Of a DNA stretch of 10,514 nucleotides, positions 6,572-10,514 are shown in pieces. This stretch comes from Desulfobacterales bacterium (GTDB lineage Bacteria > Desulfobacterota > Desulfobacteria > Desulfobacterales > JAFDCJ01). The position numbers and the translations under genes were made by a program. The stretch lies in assembly GCA_020345785.1 (NCBI GenBank), contig CP070771.1, forward strand, positions 6,140,714 to 6,151,227. Direction: 5' to 3'. Below the pieces are notes generated by a model. It did no database searches, was not told the origin of the DNA, and saw nothing but the letters and a program-made list of their open reading frames with translations. Position 1 is the first letter of the stretch. Each line of letters begins with the position of its first letter.

Positions 6572-6577
6572 CCTCCT
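6572..6577 (-). promoter_or_regulatory. Ribosome binding site of the alcohol dehydrogenase
   Basis: AGGAGG on the minus strand lies 9 nt from the ATG at 6562 and 6 nt from a TTG at 6565. Both spacings are workable. ATG is chosen as the stronger initiator; the alternative adds one residue only. Confidence 0.75.
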
Positions 6578-6924
6578 CTATTGTTTGAGGCTTGGCATAA
6601 GTGCTTGAGATAAATTGTTCACAAAGTAAATACCGGATTCTTCGCACGAAAGCAAGCCACAGTCGTCGTAAAAACAACAAAATCCGATTTCTCGGTGGCA
6701 ATTCACATGCGACTTTTGTAAAATTCCGGATTACAAAGCCGAGCAAAAATTAATAGACACAAGAGACAGCTTAAAATCGGAAAATATCCTTCACCCCCGC
6801 CATTGCGGGATGACACATCTATCCTAAAAAATTTGTGATGTGCCTCTTGCACCATCAGCCTTATGCCGCGCGCCATTTCTTCACAGGCAAAAGTCTTATG
6901 ATCGGCAGAGTTAGCTATTATGTC
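6578..6924. other. Gene-free region upstream of the dehydrogenase
   Basis: This stretch should hold the dehydrogenase promoter, but no convincing -35/-10 or -24/-12 pair was seen on the minus strand. Open frames here are short and protein-unlike. A 5-bp hairpin at 6796-6809 (cccgc, catt, gcggg) lacks a T-tract. No heptamer periodicity is evident, unlike the other intergenic gaps. Confidence 0.5.
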
Positions 6925-7070
6925 TAGAAGCCATCTCAAAAAAAGGATTTTGGTTCAAAATTGCGGCGGGGCCGAGTTTTAAACCGCTGGAATACAACAG
7001 TATTTCGAGGATTTAAAACGAGGCGCCAACAAAGAGTTTGGTTCGAAAGACTTTTTTGAGATAGCTTCTA
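6925..7070. mobile_element. MITE-like element, 146 bp, with 19-bp inverted ends
   Basis: The ends form a 19-bp terminal inverted repeat with one mismatch: tagaagccatctcaaaaaa at 6925-6943 and its inverse at 7052-7070. Inside are subterminal near-copies ttggttcaaaa (6950-6960) and ttggttcgaaa, and an imperfect inner palindrome around gagttttaaac and tttaaaacgag, so the whole unit could fold into one long hairpin. The outermost TA on both sides would fit a TA target duplication, as made by IS630/Tc1-mariner transposases. The GAAGC-ATCTCAAAA end also recalls ends of IS5/IS1182-type elements. There is no coding capacity, so any movement would need a transposase elsewhere in the genome. Confidence 0.65.
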
Positions 7071-7087
7071 CTCAACTATGACCTCCT

Positions 7088-7342
7088 CTATAACTGCAGT
7101 CCTTCACTCTTGCGCGACCTCTTCAGGCCTCTTAAAACAGGTTCCTCCTTGAAACGGTTGGGCCGAAAATGAGCAATAATCGCAACATTGATGCCGATTT
7201 CTTTTTCGCGGTCGATGCAAGCGAAGAAATCGTTCTTCATACTTCTTTGCCTGCCGGCTCTTGAACCGCAGTGATTATCGTGATATAAAAGAAATGCCAA
7301 TTCGATCCGCTCGTTTAACACAGGGATGGTTGACAAATCCAA
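7088..7342 (-). pseudogene. Possible decayed MNT-type nucleotidyltransferase fragment
   Basis: An 84-codon frame with TTG at its first codon and no clear ribosome site. Residues 13-39 read IELAFLLY, then a short insertion, then GSRAGRQRSMKNDFF. This matches the GS-x10-D spacing of minimal nucleotidyltransferases (usual form LAYLFGSRA...SDxDLAV). The second aspartate of the DxD is F40 and the junction before GSRA is disrupted, so a catalytically active protein is unlikely. The rest of the frame matches nothing I recognise. It lies beside the MITE-like element in a region with no intact gene. The resemblance could be chance. Confidence 0.22.
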
Positions 7343-7419
7343 GATTTGACGCCCTGGAACTGGAAGTTTGTCGACCCGAAGGCGTCACAATTCAATAAAA
7401 TGTCTGGTCGGTCGGTAAA

Positions 7420-9330
7420 ATGGAACGATATCCTCCAGGACGCGAAGACGATCCCCGTAAACTGCGCACGGTTGGCAGGTCGGATGACCCGGGCCGTTTC
7501 GACCCCGACTATGTGTTTTGGCGGCAGTTTGCCGGGGCGACGACCCCCAAAGAGTTCTGCCAGAGCTGGCTGCCGTTGCAGTGCCGCCAGCTGAAAGGGG
7601 TCCGCTGCGCCATGGTTCTGCTGGGAGAGCCGGACAGCGGACCCTACACGCCGGTTGCCGTCTGGCCGGACGCCAAACTCAGCATGCATCATCTCACCGG
7701 GGCCGCCCAGAACGCGCTCAAAGAACGCCGCGGCCTGCTTCTCGAAACCGACCTGCAGCCCACTCCGGAAAACCCATCGCCCGAAAGTTATCACATCGCC
7801 TACCCCATTGAAGTATCCGGCGTTCTGCACGGCGTCGTTGTGCTCGGGGTTGACGAGCGGGACAGAAAAGAAGTTCAGACCATCATGCGCCAGCTGCACT
7901 GGGGTGCGGCCTGGCTCGAGGTCCTGATCCGCCGGTCGGAAGCCGTCCAATCCGCCCGGACGACCGAACGCCTGCAGAAACTGTTCGATCTGGTTGCCAG
8001 CGCGGTCGAACACGAACGCTTCCGTGAGGCGGCCATGGCGTTTGTCACCCAGATGGCCACCCGTCTGGAATGCGACCGGGTGAGCATGGGATTTAAAAAG
8101 CGCAATCATGTGCGCGTGGACGTCCTCTCCCACAGTGCCGAATTCGGCACACAAACCAATTTGGTGCGGGCGATTGAAGCGGCCATGGAGGAGGCTATCG
8201 ATCAGAACGCGGTGATTGTCTTTCCGCTGCCCGAGGATGCCGATCCGGTCGTTACCCGGGCCCACGCGGATTTGGCCCGGCAGTTTGACAGCGGGGCGAT
8301 CTGCACCCTGCCCCTGGAAGCCGGCGAAAAATATTTCGGGGGGCTGATGCTGGAGCGTCCGGCCGAACGCCCCTTTGATCCGGAGACCGTTGAGCTCTGT
8401 GAATCTCTGGCCATGCTGGTGGGACCAATTTTAAACAACCGGCGGGTTGAGGAGCGCTGGCTGATCCGCAAAGCCCTGGACGCCTGCGCCCGCCAGTTGA
8501 AACGGTTCTTCGGCCCGCGCTATCTGCTGCGAAAATTGATCGTGCTGCTGCTTGTCGGTCTGACGGTGTTCTTTGCCCTTTTTAAAGTCGACTACCGTGT
8601 GTCGGCTCCGACTTTTATTGAGGGCGAAGTGCAGCGGGTGGTGGCAGCGCCCTTTGACGGCTATGTAAGGCAAGCGCCGGCGCGTCCCGGTGATGTGGTT
8701 CAAGCCGACGAGATGCTCTGTGTGCTCGATGACCGCGAGCTTAAACTCGAACGGCTCAAGTGGGTGACCGAGAAAGAACAGCAGCTTAAAGAGTATCACG
8801 CCGCCATGGCGGAGCACGACCGCTCCCAGATCCGGATTCTGCGGGCTAAAATTGATCAGGCCGATGCGCAGCTGGCCCTGATCGACGAGCAGCTGGCGCG
8901 CACCCAAGTTGTGGCCCCCTTCAACGGGGTGGTGATGAGCGGCGATTTAACCCAGTCGCTGGGCGCACCGGTCGAACGCGGTCAAATCCTTTACGAAATC
9001 GCCCCGCTCGGTGATTACCGCATCGTTGTCGAAGTTGACGAGCGCGACATCAACGAGATCAGAGTGGGGCAGCAAAGTGAGCTGGTGTTGCCGTCCATGG
9101 CCGACGAGGTCTTTGCATTCGTCGTTGAAAAAGTCACCCCGGTGTCCACCGCCCGGGAAGGCCGCAACTATTTCAGGGTGGAAGGCCGCATGCTGCAAGA
9201 CACGGCCAGACTTCGTCCGGGCATGGAAGGCATCGGCAAGATCACCATTGATCGCCGCAAGCTGATCTGGGTCTGGACCCACGCGGCCATTGATTGGGTG
9301 AGGATGCAGGTATGGAGATGGTGGCCCTGA
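7420..9330 (+). CDS. Tandem-GAF, HlyD-type membrane fusion (periplasmic adaptor) protein
   Basis: A 636-residue envelope protein joining a cytoplasmic sensor half to an export adaptor half. Residues about 33-170 and 188-340 look like two GAF-type domains; the second ends in GEKYFGGLMLERPAERPFD, a typical GAF tail. One membrane helix follows (LIVLLLVGLTVFFALF, about 373-388). The periplasmic half is HlyD/RND-adaptor-like: a lipoyl half-motif VVAAPFDGYVRQAPARPGDVV (407-427), a coiled-coil hairpin (about 440-494), the second half-motif TQVVAPFNGVVMSGD (495-509), then a beta-barrel region ending near RPGMEGIGKITI. ATG 7420 is the first possible start after an in-frame stop at 7396, though no clear ribosome site precedes it. 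The next gene, 218 bp on, encodes an M50 protease of the kind that often accompanies such adaptors. Substrate and outer-membrane partner are not visible here. Confidence 0.85.
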   Translation: MERYPPGREDDPRKLRTVGRSDDPGRFDPDYVFWRQFAGATTPKEFCQSWLPLQCRQLKGVRCAMVLLGEPDSGPYTPVAVWPDAKLSMHHLTGAAQNALKERRGLLLETDLQPTPENPSPESYHIAYPIEVSGVLHGVVVLGVDERDRKEVQTIMRQLHWGAAWLEVLIRRSEAVQSARTTERLQKLFDLVASAVEHERFREAAMAFVTQMATRLECDRVSMGFKKRNHVRVDVLSHSAEFGTQTNLVRAIEAAMEEAIDQNAVIVFPLPEDADPVVTRAHADLARQFDSGAICTLPLEAGEKYFGGLMLERPAERPFDPETVELCESLAMLVGPILNNRRVEERWLIRKALDACARQLKRFFGPRYLLRKLIVLLLVGLTVFFALFKVDYRVSAPTFIEGEVQRVVAAPFDGYVRQAPARPGDVVQADEMLCVLDDRELKLERLKWVTEKEQQLKEYHAAMAEHDRSQIRILRAKIDQADAQLALIDEQLARTQVVAPFNGVVMSGDLTQSLGAPVERGQILYEIAPLGDYRIVVEVDERDINEIRVGQQSELVLPSMADEVFAFVVEKVTPVSTAREGRNYFRVEGRMLQDTARLRPGMEGIGKITIDRRKLIWVWTHAAIDWVRMQVWRWWP

Positions 9331-9339
9331 TGGACAAAC

Positions 9340-9395
9340 CCCAAGCACCAAGCATCAAATCTCAAACAATAATTAATTTTCAAATGACCAAAACA
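9340..9395. repeat. Degenerate heptamer array, C-rich, about eight units
   Basis: It begins 10 bp after the stop codon of the GAF-HlyD gene. The clear units are cccaagc, accaagc, atcaaat and ctcaaac (9340-9367); later units are weaker and AT-rich. A G-rich inverted array follows at 9432-9487. Confidence 0.6.
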
Positions 9396-9431
9396 GACTT
9401 TAACGGTTTCACTTTGGTTTTGTTTTAAGCA

Positions 9432-9487
9432 TTGGAAATTTGAAATTGGAATTTGTTTGTTATTTGGGATTTGTTATTTGGAATTTC
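9432..9487. repeat. Degenerate heptamer array, TTGGAAT/TTATTTG word, eight units
   Basis: Eight 7-bp units; by hand count, neighbouring units agree at 34 of 49 positions (ttggaaa, tttgaaa, ttggaat at the start; ttatttg, ggatttg, ttatttg at the end). It lies about 60 bp upstream of the M50 gene and is inverted relative to 9340-9395. The sequence between the two arrays is 36 bp with nothing recognisable. Confidence 0.7.
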
Positions 9488-9548
9488 AAGATGGGCAATT
9501 TATTAGGATATAGACGACTAACCTCATAAGATACCGGATTGCCGAAAG

Positions 9549-10514
9549 ATGTCCCAATCACTCTACAGCCCATCCTGGTACCGGGTGGCGGGATTAAAAC
9601 CGCGCCTGCGCAGCCATGTTGAAATCCACCGTCATCATTATCGCGGTGAACTGTGGTATGTGATGCAGGATCACTCGTCCGGCCGTTTCCAGCGCTTTAC
9701 CCCGGCGGCCTATCAGCTGATCGGACTGATGGACGGCCAGCGCAGCGTTCAGCAGATCTGGGAGGCCAGCCGTGCGCGCCTGGGGGAAGATGCCCCGACC
9801 CAGGAGGAAGTCATTCGGCTGCTCAGCCAGCTGCACGCGGTGGATGCTCTGCAGGGCGATGTCCAGCCGGATCCGGGCGAGCTGGCCAAACGTTCCGAAA
9901 AGCGCCGCTTCGGCTGGTGGAAGCAAACCCTGCGCAGCCCGCTTTTTATGCGCTTTCCGGTGCTGGATCCGGAACGTTTTTTAATGCGCTTCCGCTGGCT
10001 GGCCCGGCCGATTCTCAGCTGGCCGGGGCTGATCCTGTGGCTGGCGGTCGTGATCCCGGCCCTGGTCCAGGTCGGGGTGCACTGGACCGAGCTGACCGAA
10101 AATATCGCCGACCGCGTCCTGGCGCCGCAGAATTTGCTGATCCTCTGGCTCACGTTTCCCTTCTTAAAAGCATTCCATGAGTTCGGCCACGCCTTTGCCG
10201 TCAAAATCAGGGGCGGTGAGGTTCATGAGATGGGAATCATGCTGCTGGTATTTACGCCGATTCCTTACGTGGACGCCTCCGCCGCCTCGGCCTTTCGCAA
10301 AAAAAGAGAACGGATTCTGGTCGGTGCGGCCGGGATGCTGATCGAGTTTTTTTTTGCCGCCTTGGCCGTTTTCGTCTGGGTCAATGCGCAACCCGGCCCC
10401 CTGCGGGCGGTGGCCTTCAACGTCATGCTGATTGCCGGTGTGTCTTCGGTTCTTTTTAACGGCAACCCGCTTTTGCGCTACGACGCCTATTACATCCTGG
10501 TCGATATTCTGGAA
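9549..10514 (+). CDS. PqqD-like domain plus M50-type membrane zinc metalloprotease, 5' part
   Basis: The first 322 residues are present; the frame is open to the window end. Residues about 30-105 resemble the PqqD winged-helix fold (LWYVMQDHSSGRFQRFTP, then DGQRSVQQIWE). From about residue 155 the protein is polytopic. The zinc motif HEFGH is intact (H210, E211, H214), and the distal motif NPLLRYDAYYIL supplies the third ligand D312. It therefore belongs to the site-2-protease-like M50 group sometimes named putative peptide zinc metalloprotease (YydH-like), many of which continue into an HlyD-like C-terminal half. That half would lie outside this window. It probably acts in the cytoplasmic membrane with the GAF-HlyD adaptor upstream. 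ATG 9549 is the first start after an in-frame stop at 9519; no strong ribosome site precedes it. The 218-bp repeat-filled spacer makes co-transcription likely but not certain. Confidence 0.85.
   Translation, partial: MSQSLYSPSWYRVAGLKPRLRSHVEIHRHHYRGELWYVMQDHSSGRFQRFTPAAYQLIGLMDGQRSVQQIWEASRARLGEDAPTQEEVIRLLSQLHAVDALQGDVQPDPGELAKRSEKRRFGWWKQTLRSPLFMRFPVLDPERFLMRFRWLARPILSWPGLILWLAVVIPALVQVGVHWTELTENIADRVLAPQNLLILWLTFPFLKAFHEFGHAFAVKIRGGEVHEMGIMLLVFTPIPYVDASAASAFRKKRERILVGAAGMLIEFFFAALAVFVWVNAQPGPLRAVAFNVMLIAGVSSVLFNGNPLLRYDAYYILVDILE

Noticed and set aside
6590..6606. TTGGCATAAGTGCTTGA as a sigma-54 promoter
   Set aside because: The GG and GC elements are only 7 bp apart instead of 10, and it points away from the dehydrogenase gene.
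6796..6809. cccgc-catt-gcggg hairpin as a terminator
   Set aside because: The stem is only 5 bp, with no T-tract on either strand and no gene ending nearby.
6703..6939. Minus-strand open frame of 78 codons
   Set aside because: It starts inside the MITE-like end, has no ribosome site and no recognisable motif.
7315..8265. Minus-strand open frame of 316 codons
   Set aside because: It is the antisense shadow of the GAF-HlyD gene; its sequence is rich in Gly, His and Arg from complementary codons and shows no domain.
581..9487. Repeat arrays considered as CRISPR
   Set aside because: Units are 7 bp, degenerate and contiguous with no spacers, and there are no cas genes.
9653..10180. Plus-strand open frame of 175 codons inside the M50 gene
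   Set aside because: It is an out-of-frame overlap with the PqqD-M50 protein, of low-complexity Gly/Pro/Arg composition, whereas the M50 frame shows HEFGH and NPLLRYD motifs.

Overview
The window looks like chromosomal DNA of an anaerobic, probably sulfate-reducing member of the Desulfobacterota (former Deltaproteobacteria). This placement is an inference. It rests on a 20-heme secreted c-type cytochrome built from doubled CxxCH repeats, a System II (ResB/CcsB) cytochrome c maturation pair, and a metal-dependent alcohol dehydrogenase of a type common in anaerobes. No RNA gene, CRISPR array or intact transposase was found.

Layout. Bases 1-579 are the 3' end of resB, and 873-1712 hold ccsB on the same strand; together they are the haem delivery and ligation machinery for c-type cytochromes. 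Facing them on the minus strand, 2137-4617 encodes a secreted 826-residue cytochrome with 20 CxxCH sites, a plausible client of that machinery. Next, 5282-6562 (minus) is a stand-alone iron-type alcohol dehydrogenase. A gap without an intact gene (6563-7419) carries a 146-bp MITE-like element with 19-bp inverted ends and a possible nucleotidyltransferase remnant. From 7420 rightwards on the plus strand lie two genes of an envelope export or efflux system: a tandem-GAF/HlyD membrane fusion protein (7420-9330), and a PqqD-like/M50 membrane metalloprotease (9549 to the window end, incomplete).

The least expected signal is outside the genes. Four intergenic gaps (580-872, 1713-2136, 4618-5281, 9331-9548) each contain two arrays of degenerate 7-bp units, one G-rich and one C-rich as read on the plus strand, so the two arrays of a gap are mutually inverted. 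The period of seven is constant, but the repeated word changes from gap to gap (GCATGGG-like, GTTCGAT-like, GGTACT-like, TTGGAAT-like). In the ccsB-cytochrome gap the pair encloses a frameshifted minus-strand remnant that resembles the C-terminus of a four-helix-bundle (23S rRNA intervening-sequence/bAvd-like) protein. I consider these arrays the best candidate for an undescribed element. The fifth gap, 6563-7419, has the MITE-like element instead and no heptamer array that I can see.

No convincing sigma-70 or sigma-54 promoter could be assigned anywhere, so operon statements rest on orientation and spacing only.
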